The translations under genes and the position numbers were made by a program. The notes under the pieces were generated by a model. That model was not told the DNA's origin and did no database searches. It worked only from the letters and a program-made list of their open reading frames with translations. Shown piece by piece: positions 8,939-16,493 of a DNA stretch of 64,000 bases (its first letter is position 1; each line of letters opens with the position of its first letter). The DNA comes from Segatella copri (lineage in GTDB: Bacteria; Bacteroidota; Bacteroidia; Bacteroidales; Bacteroidaceae). The stretch is taken from positions 1 to 64,000 of the forward strand of contig NZ_CP156891.1 of the NCBI RefSeq assembly GCF_019249795.2. The letters run 5' to 3'.

Positions 8939-10327
8939 ATGAAGAAATTTAAGAAGAGACTGGGATACAAGCCAAATGGTGGTAGTTCCAACAAGATAGT
9001 TCAGGGTGGTTTCAGAAAAGTAGAGGGAAACCGCCCTCCAGACGTGTTCCTACAGATGCCTGAGCTTTTCATGTTCAACATGAAGGACTACATGGAATCC
9101 GTAAGGAGTGCCAAAAGTGTGGATTTCTCGTACCGCGTCAAGTTGTTTGACATGTATGAGTCAGCCCAGCTTGACCTCCATCTATCAGGTGTGCTCGACA
9201 AGCGACTTCGTGGTGTCACTCAGATTCCCATTGAGTTCCAACGAGACGGCAAGCCCGATGAGGATATTTGCCGTCAGCTTCGCTCTCCATGGTTCAAACA
9301 GTTGCGAAGGGATCTTGTCATGTCGAAGTTCTATGGCTTCACCCTCGTTCAGTTCTACTTGGATGATGATGGGAACATTCGATACGATCTCATTGACCGC
9401 AAACACTATGATCCTGTTTTCCACAAGCTCTTGAAGCACCAGGGCGACCAAAGTGGCATCGACATAGATGAGTTCGACAACATCCTGTTTGTCGGCACTG
9501 AGCGTGGACTGGGCATCTTTGCGGAACTTCTTCCTGCCGTGCTCTACAAGCGTGGCGACATGAGCGACTGGGCGAAGTTCTGCAACATCTTTGGTATGCC
9601 AATCCGTGAATATACCTATGATGCAGGTGATGAGGACGCTCGCAAGAAAATCATTGCCGATGCAAGAAACCAAGGTAGCAATGCCGTCTATATCCATCCA
9701 AATGAGAGTGAGATGAAGCTGATAGAGGCAGGAAACAAAACAGGTTCTTCTGACCTCTACCAGAACTTTGCGGAATATTGGGACAGCAAGATTTCCATCC
9801 GTGTGCTGGGCAATACCCTCACCACCGATGCAAAGGACAATGGCACGCAAGCCCTTGGAACTGTCCACAAGGAGGAAGAGGATGACATGAACGCTGATGA
9901 TCGTGATTTTCTGCTTGACATACTTAACTATGACATGAAGAACATCTTCGAGAACCTTGGCTTCAATGTGGAGGGTGGTGAGTTTGTCTATGCCCACAAG
10001 GACAAGACTGAGCCTCAGGCCATGCTTAACATCGTGAAGGGAATGAAGGAAATGGGCTTGCCTATGGATGATGACTGGCTCTATGAAACATTCAGCATTG
10101 AAAAGCCAAAGGACTACGACCAACAGAAAGAAGCCATTGAAACTCAGAAGCAGGCCTTGCGAGACAGTCTCCAATGCAAGGGGAACGAGCATGAGGAAGA
10201 AGACCCAGACAACGAGAAAAAAGACCCGAAAAAGAAGCCTTTGAACAGTGATAAAAAAGCGTTCAAAGACCGCCTGAAAAGTTTTTTCGGAATAGCCCCA
10301 GCTATCGGGGCGGACACCGACTTCTGA
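8939..10327 (+). CDS. Portal protein (DUF935, Mu gp29-like)
   Basis: This 462-residue portal protein contains SAQLDLHLSGVLDKRLRGVT, a core around FYGFTLVQFYLDDDGNIRYD, and the family motif RGDMSDWAKFCNIFGMPIRE. Portals of this family form the dodecameric ring at one capsid vertex through which DNA is packaged. The C-terminal tail is highly charged (EEEDPDNEKKDPKKKPLNS). Near its 3' end a T TTT TTC heptamer lies in frame and is followed by a GC hairpin, and the next gene's frame is -1 relative to this one. Some portal molecules may therefore be extended into the MuF protein (see the separate entry). Confidence 0.9.
   Translation: MKKFKKRLGYKPNGGSSNKIVQGGFRKVEGNRPPDVFLQMPELFMFNMKDYMESVRSAKSVDFSYRVKLFDMYESAQLDLHLSGVLDKRLRGVTQIPIEFQRDGKPDEDICRQLRSPWFKQLRRDLVMSKFYGFTLVQFYLDDDGNIRYDLIDRKHYDPVFHKLLKHQGDQSGIDIDEFDNILFVGTERGLGIFAELLPAVLYKRGDMSDWAKFCNIFGMPIREYTYDAGDEDARKKIIADARNQGSNAVYIHPNESEMKLIEAGNKTGSSDLYQNFAEYWDSKISIRVLGNTLTTDAKDNGTQALGTVHKEEEDDMNADDRDFLLDILNYDMKNIFENLGFNVEGGEFVYAHKDKTEPQAMLNIVKGMKEMGLPMDDDWLYETFSIEKPKDYDQQKEAIETQKQALRDSLQCKGNEHEEEDPDNEKKDPKKKPLNSDKKAFKDRLKSFFGIAPAIGADTDF
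10282..10311 (+). promoter_or_regulatory. Candidate -1 ribosomal frameshift signal between portal and MuF
   Basis: The heptamer T TTT TTC occupies 10282-10288 in exact register with the portal frame (codons TTT 10283-10285, TTC 10286-10288). Six bases later a hairpin GCCCC (10295-10299), 7-base loop, GGGGC (10307-10311) follows. A -1 slip enters the frame that runs without a stop into the MuF protein. Slippery heptamer, spacer and stem are the textbook parts of a programmed frameshift site. The stem is short at 5 bp, and no experimental evidence is available, so function is inferred. Confidence 0.5.
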
Positions 10328-11637
10328 TTGACACCCTCTATTATGGCGACCACCAATGCCAATGCGGACACCACCATTTCGACAATGTAGATGGTGGCAT
10401 TCGCTTCAATGCCGACATCCTGGCCCAGTTCATCAAAAAAATCTATCAGGGCTTTGACACGGAAAACAGCATTGAGGGTGTAATGTGGCGTGAGGTACTA
10501 CGCATCATCAATGAGGGAACCGTGGAGGGACTTGCCAAGGCAAAGACACCTCCAACCCATGAGGAATACTTCTACAAGGCTCTCAGACACTCCAACGAGG
10601 TCTTTGCTGCCTTCAAGGTTCACACCATGGGCCAGGAGATGGCTGCAAAACTTTATGACTCCAAGGGACAGTTGAAACCTTTTGGCAAGTGGGTGGAGGA
10701 TGTGAGTGCAATCAGTAGCCACCAAGTAGGTTCTTGGCTACAGACGGAATACGACACGGCCGTCATACGTGCCCATGCTGCTGCCGACTGGAGAGAGTTT
10801 GAGCGAAACAAGGACATCTTGCCAAACCTCAGATGGATGCCGACCACCTCCAAGGAGCCAGAGAGTAGCCACCGTGCCTATTGGCAGATGAAGCTCACAC
10901 TCCCAGTGGATGATCCATTCTGGAATGAGCACCACCCAGGAGACCGATGGAACTGCAAGTGTTCGCTCGAAGCCACTGATGACCCAGTGGTCCGTCCCAA
11001 GGACATGGAGCCTACAAAGCCTCAGAGGGGACTGGAGAACAACACTGGCAAGGATGGACACACGTTCAGTGACAATCACCCATACTTCCCAAAGGACTGC
11101 AAACACTGCGATTTCTATAAAAAAGGTTCTTTCAGGAATAGACTTAAAAGACTATTCTCTAATAGAGCCAAGGATTGTTTTAATTGTCCATTCATAGACG
11201 GCTGTATAAATAGATTGGAAGCAAAACAACCTATAGAGGAAAAGGCTTTTGCTCGCAAGCAAGAGGTGAAAGACCAAGACCTCATGCCAAAGATGGACAA
11301 AGAACCATGTAGCTCTGTTCTTTCTGGAACTTTGAACCGTACCAACAAAGTAAGAAACGCCCTTCTGAAACATTGCCACCATGACTATGATGTCGATGCT
11401 GCCATTTATATATGGAATAATCCATCAGAAATGAAATTCATTAGGGTAAGTCCGCTTGGTGAGGGAAAGGACATGAGCCTTCCAAAAAACATTGCCAACA
11501 TTGAAAAGAAACAAAAGGTTCTTCATTTCGTAGAGTTCAGACAATATGAATTTGAGTATGAGGGAAAGACCTTCGAGGTTAAAATGGCTCTATGTCAAAA
11601 AGGCTATGAGCAATTTTATTCATTGAAGGAAAAATAA
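10324..11637 (+). CDS. MuF-type minor head protein with C-terminal extension
   Basis: The coding-like frame stretches from 10256 but has no ATG, GTG or TTG until ATG 10483. The protein-like sequence before it (DTLYYGDHQCQCGHHHF, then FNADILAQFIKKIYQGFDTE) argues that translation begins earlier, either at CTG 10324 in a CTGA overlap with the portal stop or by -1 frameshift from the portal. The MuF domain ends with the family signature HPGDRWNCKCSLEA. Counting from ATG 10483, residues about 205-384 are extra: a Cys-rich part (CKHCDF, CFNCPFIDGC), then a compact domain (SPLGEGKDMSLPKNI, FEYEGKTFEVKMALCQKGYE). The extra part resembles the nuclease-like modules on MuF polymorphic toxins, though unproven. 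Its DNA is more AT-rich than its neighbours. Confidence 0.82.
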   Translation: MIDTLYYGDHQCQCGHHHFDNVDGGIRFNADILAQFIKKIYQGFDTENSIEGVMWREVLRIINEGTVEGLAKAKTPPTHEEYFYKALRHSNEVFAAFKVHTMGQEMAAKLYDSKGQLKPFGKWVEDVSAISSHQVGSWLQTEYDTAVIRAHAAADWREFERNKDILPNLRWMPTTSKEPESSHRAYWQMKLTLPVDDPFWNEHHPGDRWNCKCSLEATDDPVVRPKDMEPTKPQRGLENNTGKDGHTFSDNHPYFPKDCKHCDFYKKGSFRNRLKRLFSNRAKDCFNCPFIDGCINRLEAKQPIEEKAFARKQEVKDQDLMPKMDKEPCSSVLSGTLNRTNKVRNALLKHCHHDYDVDAAIYIWNNPSEMKFIRVSPLGEGKDMSLPKNIANIEKKQKVLHFVEFRQYEFEYEGKTFEVKMALCQKGYEQFYSLKEK

Positions 11638-11698
11638 AAAATCCCCAAACCTCAAGCCGTGACAGCCTATATGAGCGAATGGGGACGTTGCAAAGATA
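11635..11698 (-). ncRNA. Candidate small antisense RNA at the 3' end of the MuF gene
   Basis: On the minus strand a perfect TATCTTTG (11698-11691) with CTTG 18 bases upstream forms a plausible promoter. About 6 bases later a structured segment begins: CCCCA pairs with TGGGG (the stem encloses 11643-11685), with inner CUCA/UGAG and GC-rich pairings, and it ends in a T-rich run (TTTTTTATTTTT) that overlaps the MuF stop codon. The expected transcript is about 50 bases, antisense to the extreme 3' end of MuF. It may instead be only a terminator for stray minus-strand transcription. Confidence 0.35.
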
Positions 11699-11744
11699 CA
11701 ACATTTCCTTGAAATGCAAGTAAAAAGAATAAAAAACTTTGCCT

Positions 11745-12362
11745 ATGGATGCAAAAAACTTAGAAAAATTGGTTGAAAAGGCCAAGGATGACATAATGAA
11801 GGAAGTAAACGACCGCCTTCCTCGAAAAGTTGGAGTGATAGCTGTGAACCACTTCAAGCAAAATTTCCGTGATGGTGGTTGGCTTGATGACGGTCTTCAT
11901 CCATGGAAAAAGGCCCTCAGACAAAAGCAAGGTGGCCCAGATGCCAAGTATGGGCCACTCACCTCCAGGCGAAACCACCTGATGAGTTCCATACAGAGCA
12001 AGCCAGGGTTGGGTGAGGTGACAATAGAGAACCCTGTGCCATACGCTGCCATCCACAATGATGGAGGCGACATCACCACGCATCCCACGGTCTCGCCCAA
12101 GATGAGACGCTTTGCATGGCACATGGCTTACTCGCTCGCTGGTGTCAAGGGGAAGGGAACACTGCCAAAGGAACTTCCAGAAGAGGCACGCTTGTGGAAG
12201 TGCCTCGCATTGACTAAAAAAGACAAGATCACCGTGAAAGCCCATATTCCACAACGTCAGTTCATGGGCGACTCCAAGGAGCTACAGGTGAAGGTAAACA
12301 AGACTATAAACGATTCATTGGAAAAAATCAAAGATGGAATTATTTCTTTATCAAATCATTAA
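11745..12362 (+). CDS. Phage virion morphogenesis protein (Mu gpG / P2 gpS family)
   Basis: From ATG 11745 (MDAKNLEKLVEKAK) this 205-residue protein shows the family pattern: an N-terminal helical part, NHFKQNFRDGGWLDDGLHPW, the LTSRRNHLMSSI segment, YAAIHNDGGDITTHP, and near the end IPQRQFMGDSKEL. Members act in head or tail completion in Mu- and P2-like phages. A TTG at 11739 is an alternative start but ATG 11745 fits better. The 3' end overlaps the next gene by 29 bases. Confidence 0.87.
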   Translation: MDAKNLEKLVEKAKDDIMKEVNDRLPRKVGVIAVNHFKQNFRDGGWLDDGLHPWKKALRQKQGGPDAKYGPLTSRRNHLMSSIQSKPGLGEVTIENPVPYAAIHNDGGDITTHPTVSPKMRRFAWHMAYSLAGVKGKGTLPKELPEEARLWKCLALTKKDKITVKAHIPQRQFMGDSKELQVKVNKTINDSLEKIKDGIISLSNH

Positions 12363-12831
12363 TCATGTCAAGGAGGGGATGCCAGGGCTTTCCCTCGTTG
12401 ATGAAAACTATGGCCAGTTGGAAAACATCGACAATGCCAACACTGACATGTACCCAATAACTTTTCCAGCCGTGCTCATCGACCTACAGGAGGCGACCTG
12501 GAGCAACTTGGCAGACAGAAGCCAAAAGGGGACCATCAAGGTCAACGTTCAGTTGCTCATCGACTGCTATGATGACACCCACTATGACAGCGGAACGATG
12601 GAGGCCATAAAAGAAAGGGCTGCGATGGTGGAAGAGCTTCACCGCCTCTTGCAAGGTTATCGACCAAAGGAAGATGGGGCACTTGTGAGGGAAACATCCA
12701 AGTTCTACACCGCCAATCATGGCATCAAGGTCTATGAAATGGTCTATTCGGTTGTGGCGACCGATGCCATCAAGGACACGCAAACAGTTGCCCCTCCACG
12801 TAAGGTGACGATTTCAATGAAGAGGATGTAG
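12334..12831 (+). CDS. Phage protein of unknown function, probably tail/neck completion
   Basis: This 165-residue protein (MELFLYQIINHVKEGMPGLS) is the last gene of the plus-strand late block and overlaps the virion morphogenesis gene by 29 bases, so the two are translationally linked. The middle (FPAVLIDLQEATW, GTIKVNVQLLIDCYDD) is beta-rich and resembles small neck or tail terminator proteins (gp37-like) at this place in Mu-like genomes, but no family was firmly recognised. Its 3' end overlaps, tail to tail, the convergent gene ending at 12770 by 62 bases. Confidence 0.7.
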   Translation: MELFLYQIINHVKEGMPGLSLVDENYGQLENIDNANTDMYPITFPAVLIDLQEATWSNLADRSQKGTIKVNVQLLIDCYDDTHYDSGTMEAIKERAAMVEELHRLLQGYRPKEDGALVRETSKFYTANHGIKVYEMVYSVVATDAIKDTQTVAPPRKVTISMKRM

Positions 12832-13081
12832 AGCGAGGCTTCAACTTGAAGCCGGTGAACAAAGGTTTCTCTATTTTCTTGCCATCCACGGTCACGCCTG
12901 CCTGGATCATGTCTCGTATGATTTGCATGATACGACTTTCTGAGAGAAAGAACTCCTCGGTGCTCAATCTCCTCAAAGCGTCATCGAAACGGAGTCTTCT
13001 CACCTCTGTCCAATAATAGTAACGCTCATAAATACGCTTGTTTCTTGAATTTACAAGATTCTTGTCTCTTCCCTTTGCCAC
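12770..13081 (-). CDS. Small HTH-like phage protein of unknown function
   Basis: From GTG 13081 this is a 103-residue basic protein containing YERYYYWTEVRRLRFDDALRR and a helix pattern (LSTEEFFLSESRIMQIIRDM) that looks like a DNA-binding fold. Similar short proteins occur in Mu-like prophages of Bacteroidota. A perfect -7 element TATTTTTG lies at 13092-13085, so close that the message would be nearly leaderless. The upstream extension to ATG 13132 runs through a terminator hairpin and is rejected. Position between early and late blocks would suit a late-gene regulator; that is only a guess. Confidence 0.65.
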   Translation of the reverse strand: MAKGRDKNLVNSRNKRIYERYYYWTEVRRLRFDDALRRLSTEEFFLSESRIMQIIRDMIQAGVTVDGKKIEKPLFTGFKLKPRSTSSSLKSSPYVEGQLFACP

Positions 13082-13120
13082 GGTGCAAAAATAACAAAAA
13101 TCTCTCAAAAAGAGACATAA

Positions 13121-13154
13121 AAAATGAGGCATTCTTTTCGGGATGCCTCATTTT
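13121..13154 (-). terminator. Rho-independent terminator of the early operon
   Basis: A perfect 12-bp stem (arms 13121-13132 and 13143-13154) with a 10-base loop is followed on the minus strand by TTTTTT. It lies 25 bases after the stop of the DUF3164 gene and would end the long minus-strand early transcript. Confidence 0.8.
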
Positions 13155-13178
13155 AAGTTTAATCTTTGAACGAACCGC

Positions 13179-13832
13179 CTACAGACGGCAAAAAGATGGC
13201 TCTATCTTGCGCCAAACACCATCCTCGCTCTTCATGCTGAAATAGTAGCTCACCACGGTCTCCTTGGTCACGTTGCTCTCACGGAACAAATCCATGATGC
13301 TGGTGTATTCCTCATCGTTGAACTTACCTTCGAGCTGGTAAAGCTTGCTGATGCTTGTATAGTTGAACTTGCCGTTACGGTTACGCTCCAGGAGGTTCAT
13401 GCAAAGTTGGTACATCGGATCATCCTTGCCCTTCTCGCTCTTCTCAATGTAAGCACCAAGGAAGTCCATCAGTCTTTGCGCTGCAAGCTCGGAACGCTCA
13501 TCAAAGCCCTTCACATCCTGGCTCTTCACCTCAAACTTGAAGTCATCCACCACGATGGTGAAACCACGCTGCTCCTTGTTGCGAAGCTTGCCATACTCGG
13601 CCATCACACTCTTGAAGCCCTCGCTCTCATTGTCAAGCCAGTCACGGAAACCCTTCACCTTCAAGGCTATCTCCACAACTCTGTCCTTCACGTTTCGTGC
13701 CAGGCTTCCACGGATGCTTTCATAGGCATTGCGCTTGTCAAGTTCACTCTGCTGCTTGTTGGCAGTCAATGTTCTCAGGAGTTCTTCCTGTTGCTCGGCA
13801 CTGAGGCCTTTCAAAATGTCTTCTGTCTTCAT
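13179..13832 (-). CDS. DUF3164 family phage protein
   Basis: This 217-residue protein starts MKTEDILKGLSAEQQEELLR and contains VVEIALKVKGFRDWLDNESEGF, then VVDDFKFEVKSQDVKGFDER and ERSELAAQRLMDFLGAYIEK. This matches the layout of DUF3164 proteins carried in the early regions of Mu-like phages. Their role is not established. It is the last gene before the early operon terminator, 14 bases after the preceding GemA-like gene. Confidence 0.7.
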   Translation of the reverse strand: MKTEDILKGLSAEQQEELLRTLTANKQQSELDKRNAYESIRGSLARNVKDRVVEIALKVKGFRDWLDNESEGFKSVMAEYGKLRNKEQRGFTIVVDDFKFEVKSQDVKGFDERSELAAQRLMDFLGAYIEKSEKGKDDPMYQLCMNLLERNRNGKFNYTSISKLYQLEGKFNDEEYTSIMDLFRESNVTKETVVSYYFSMKSEDGVWRKIEPSFCRL

Positions 13833-13846
13833 AATCTTAATAATGT

Positions 13847-14257
13847 TTATTCGTTGTCTTTTTGCTTTTTAAGTATCATTCTCAGTTTCAGAGATAACAG
13901 CTGCAATTCTTCTATATCAAGATCTGCAAACACCTTACCTGCTATCTTTGGACTCTTGCAATAGTTGTTGATGGCTGTCCAGCTGGTAGTATCAACTCCT
14001 ATTTTCTGCAAGAGCTTCAGGCAGGAACTTCGCTTCTTTCTGCGCTGCTCCACATAGATGTTTCTCTTTTCAGGGAAACGCTTCTCCAGGAGGTTGCAAA
14101 GGTCATCATACTCTTTTCGTGTGATTTCCTTCAGACTCTCGGTTCTTCCTCCAGTAGCAACGCTGACCATTTCTTTCTTCAAGTACTCGTTATCACCGAT
14201 TTTTGGCACTCGTTTCAAGATGGAGTAGAACCTTGCAAAATTAGTCACTTCTTGCAT
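13847..14257 (-). CDS. GemA/gp16-like phage protein (tentative)
   Basis: This 136-residue basic protein has a C-terminal half (TTSWTAINNYCKSPKIAG, then LDIEELQLLSLKLRMILKKQ) that resembles the end of GemA/gp16-family (DUF1018) proteins of Mu-like phages, where a Trp-containing helix is followed by a leucine-rich helix. Mu GemA modulates host gene expression and late transcription. The N-terminal part was not recognised. It overlaps the previous gene by 13 bases within the early operon. Confidence 0.5.
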   Translation of the reverse strand: MQEVTNFARFYSILKRVPKIGDNEYLKKEMVSVATGGRTESLKEITRKEYDDLCNLLEKRFPEKRNIYVEQRRKKRSSCLKLLQKIGVDTTSWTAINNYCKSPKIAGKVFADLDIEELQLLSLKLRMILKKQKDNE

Positions 14258-14559
14258 ATTTTACTTTTGAATATTCCTAAAAAGAACTTATCATTTATAA
14301 TAAAATCACACGTCTGCATTTTGTATCTTACGGTGATTTTTATTAATTTTGCATTATTATTATCCTTACGGATAGCAACATCTGCAATTCTTTCTTTATA
14401 CCATTTGATTAGAACGTCTGTGAATTCTTTCTTTTCCTTCCGATCGAAATCTTTGGCACAGGCAATACCTATCTTAATTTCAGCATAACTTTTTTTGCCA
14501 TTTACCTCGTAAAACGCTGTTATTATTGCTACGCCTAATTTTTCCTTGTTCTGTTTCAT
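14245..14559 (-). CDS. Early phage protein of unknown function
   Basis: This 104-residue basic protein (MKQNKEKLGVAIITAFYEVN) was not recognised. Alternating hydrophobic residues (LGVAIITAFYEV, AEIKIGIACAKDF, KLIKITVRYKM) suggest a small mixed alpha/beta fold. The gene is more AT-rich than its neighbours. It overlaps the GemA-like gene by 13 bases and lies 5 bases after the zinc-ribbon gene. Confidence 0.6.
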   Translation of the reverse strand: MKQNKEKLGVAIITAFYEVNGKKSYAEIKIGIACAKDFDRKEKKEFTDVLIKWYKERIADVAIRKDNNNAKLIKITVRYKMQTCDFIINDKFFLGIFKSKICKK

Positions 14560-14564
14560 AAGCC

Positions 14565-14789
14565 TTAATCTTTACAGGTTGGTTTCCATGTGATGTTGAT
14601 GATGGCATCAAGTTCACCCTTGCCGTTACACTTTGGGCAGGTAACCTTGATTCCTTTCCCGATGTCATCGGTTCCCCAGTACCATCCGTTCCCCTGGCAA
14701 TACTCACATCGATGTCCCACGCTTACCAATGTCTCATGACTATCATGTCTCATTGGCTTCAGTTCAATCATTCTGTCAACTTTACTCAT
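14565..14789 (-). CDS. Small zinc-ribbon protein (DnaJ-type cysteine pairs)
   Basis: This 74-residue protein has two CxxCxGxG motifs (CEYCQGNGWYWG and CPKCNGKGEL), the spacing seen in the DnaJ zinc-binding domain, so it probably binds one zinc ion. Outside this domain it is short and charged. Its start overlaps the stop of the upstream 57-residue gene (ATGAGTAA), implying coupled translation. The function in the phage early operon is unknown. Confidence 0.68.
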   Translation of the reverse strand: MSKVDRMIELKPMRHDSHETLVSVGHRCEYCQGNGWYWGTDDIGKGIKVTCPKCNGKGELDAIINITWKPTCKD

Positions 14790-14955
14790 TTTCAGTTCCC
14801 TCCATATTATTTAAATATTCGTTTTTAAGAGCATCCAGTGACATGTCTGTCAGTTTACCAGCTATTTCATCATACATCATCTGCTGATCCATATACGAGA
14901 AATTTTCGGTCTTTTTCTGGATGTACTCCATGATTTTGTTTATAACTTCTTCCAT
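14782..14955 (-). CDS. Small helical phage protein (57 residues)
   Basis: ATG 14955 to TAA 14782 encodes 57 residues (MEEVINKIMEYIQKKTENFS and on). The protein is acidic and mostly helical with many Met residues, and no family was recognised. It fills the gap between the second ATPase and the zinc-ribbon gene, and its stop overlaps the start of that gene, which supports it as real. Confidence 0.6.
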   Translation of the reverse strand: MEEVINKIMEYIQKKTENFSYMDQQMMYDEIAGKLTDMSLDALKNEYLNNMEGTENE

Positions 14956-14968
14956 GATTCATTCATTT

Positions 14969-15583
14969 TTAGTCGTCACCCCAATATCTGTTCGCTCCTT
15001 CGTCCCAAATGGTGTATTCACCCTTTTCCCCGATGAAGCGACCTTTCGAAAAGGCTTTGAAGCCTTCCACCCATATCTTCAAGGTGGCATCGTACATCAC
15101 GCTTTGCGCTGCGCTGCCTCTTGGAGCCTTTCCTTGCGCATGGCTGATGAAGATGATGAGCTTGTCACGGTGGGCCTCCTTGAAGCGGATGTATTCCCTG
15201 TAGTTCATCTGTGTGTACTGGAAGGAATCCACCACCACGATGTTCACACTCTTGCGCTTGTCAAGGCGATCGCTCAGTTCCCTCATGTTCTCACCGTTCA
15301 ACAGGTAGAACGATTTGTTCACCTCGCTCATGCCATATCTCTTCAAGGTGTTCTGCATGGTGAGCGAGTCACCTTCCTCCAGACTGTTGTAAGCCACACG
15401 GTCAAACTCACACAGGTACTTGCAAAGCTGCATCACGAAGCTGCTCTTGCCGTTGCCGCTGTTGCCCCAGATGAACCATACGCCTGTACGCTCAGGCTCA
15501 CCAAAGGCATCCTTCCATTTCCCCTTGAAGACAAATGTGCGCTTTTTCTGCTTCAACACCTCTTTCACTGTCAATGCTCTCAT
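14969..15583 (-). CDS. RecA-like P-loop ATPase of the early operon
   Basis: This 204-residue P-loop NTPase has Walker A GNSGNGKSS at residues 40-48, a hydrophobic strand ending in Asp (VNIVVVDSFQY) as Walker B, and a later strand LIIFISHAQGKAPRGSA like the sensor region of RecA/DnaB-type ATPases. It overlaps the MuB-like gene by 4 bases, so it is translated with the transposition proteins. Mu itself has no second ATPase at this position. The role is unknown; DNA handling during replicative transposition is a reasonable guess. Confidence 0.75.
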   Translation of the reverse strand: MRALTVKEVLKQKKRTFVFKGKWKDAFGEPERTGVWFIWGNSGNGKSSFVMQLCKYLCEFDRVAYNSLEEGDSLTMQNTLKRYGMSEVNKSFYLLNGENMRELSDRLDKRKSVNIVVVDSFQYTQMNYREYIRFKEAHRDKLIIFISHAQGKAPRGSAAQSVMYDATLKIWVEGFKAFSKGRFIGEKGEYTIWDEGANRYWGDD

Positions 15584-16461
15584 TTCTTGATGCTTTTGAT
15601 TTTCTTCACTCTTCTCACGCTCTTCTTCACTCTTCTCAGGTCGTACTCACAGCCATCGGCCTCTGTTATCACTTCCTCGATGTCCTTGCGGTCACTCAGT
15701 CCGTTTGCCGTACAGATAGCGTACACGTCCTGGGGAGTCGTGTCGTCCAGCTCGAAGTACTTTCGACCGATACGGCTGTAGAACTCCTTGTAGCCACGCT
15801 TCTTGCATCTTAGGCCACGGCTTATGCGTGTCTTGATGTAATCGGTGGAGAGGAACACCACGCCACATTTGTCCTCAATCTTATTGTAGAGGCTGATGAA
15901 ATACTGAAAGACGCTTTCAATGAGTTTGTCTGCCTCGTCGAACACCAGGAGAGGGGCATCCATCTGAATCAGCTCGTTTTGGATGGTTATCCATAACTCC
16001 CTAACCGTGTACCCATCGGTGCGGATGCCCATCTTGTGGGCTATCTCTCTCACAAAGTCGCCCTTGTGGAGGTCTTCTGAGCAAAGGATGTAGAACACCT
16101 CACGGTTTTCCTCACCGTAGATCTTTGCCGTGGTGGTCTTGCCACTTCCAGCTTCGCCCACCACCCAGGTCACGTTTTTGTCGTTCTGGGCATCACGCAT
16201 GGCAAGGGTGATGTCATGGAAGGCATGTGTCTCCACAATCTGCCAGCCCTCATCGTTGCCACCCACCGTGCCAACCTGGTCGCTTACCTTGCGCCACATG
16301 TCTTCGCTGATGTTCTCCCACTTGCCGTTGAGGATGTTGCTCACGGTTCCTGCACTTGTGCCCTTCATGCTTGCCACGGCCTTGTTTTGGCTCGCAAACT
16401 TTGACACATACATTCTCAGTCTGCCTGTTATCTGTTCCTTTTCCTTGTTTGTAAACTCCAT
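15580..16461 (-). CDS. MuB-like transposition ATPase
   Basis: This 293-residue protein has an N-terminal helix-turn-helix (residues about 20-55, KGTSAGTVSNILNGKWENIS) and an AAA+ core with Walker A GEAGSGKTT (102-110) and Walker B LLVFDEAD (171-178). That two-part design is typical of MuB. MuB binds target DNA, directs transposase to it and gives target immunity. It lies 32 bases after the transposase gene. The C-terminus is strongly basic (RRVKKSVRRVKKIK). Confidence 0.9.
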   Translation of the reverse strand: MEFTNKEKEQITGRLRMYVSKFASQNKAVASMKGTSAGTVSNILNGKWENISEDMWRKVSDQVGTVGGNDEGWQIVETHAFHDITLAMRDAQNDKNVTWVVGEAGSGKTTTAKIYGEENREVFYILCSEDLHKGDFVREIAHKMGIRTDGYTVRELWITIQNELIQMDAPLLVFDEADKLIESVFQYFISLYNKIEDKCGVVFLSTDYIKTRISRGLRCKKRGYKEFYSRIGRKYFELDDTTPQDVYAICTANGLSDRKDIEEVITEADGCEYDLRRVKKSVRRVKKIKSIKK

Positions 16462-16493
16462 GATTCAGTTCCTTTCTTTATTTTAAATTGTTA

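Noticed and set aside
9185..10192. 335-codon open frame on the minus strand
   Set aside because: It is antisense to the portal gene, which has clear family motifs.
13082..13132. ATG 13132 as start of the HTH-like gene
   Set aside because: The extra codons would translate part of the terminator hairpin and the promoter; GTG 13081 follows the -7 element.
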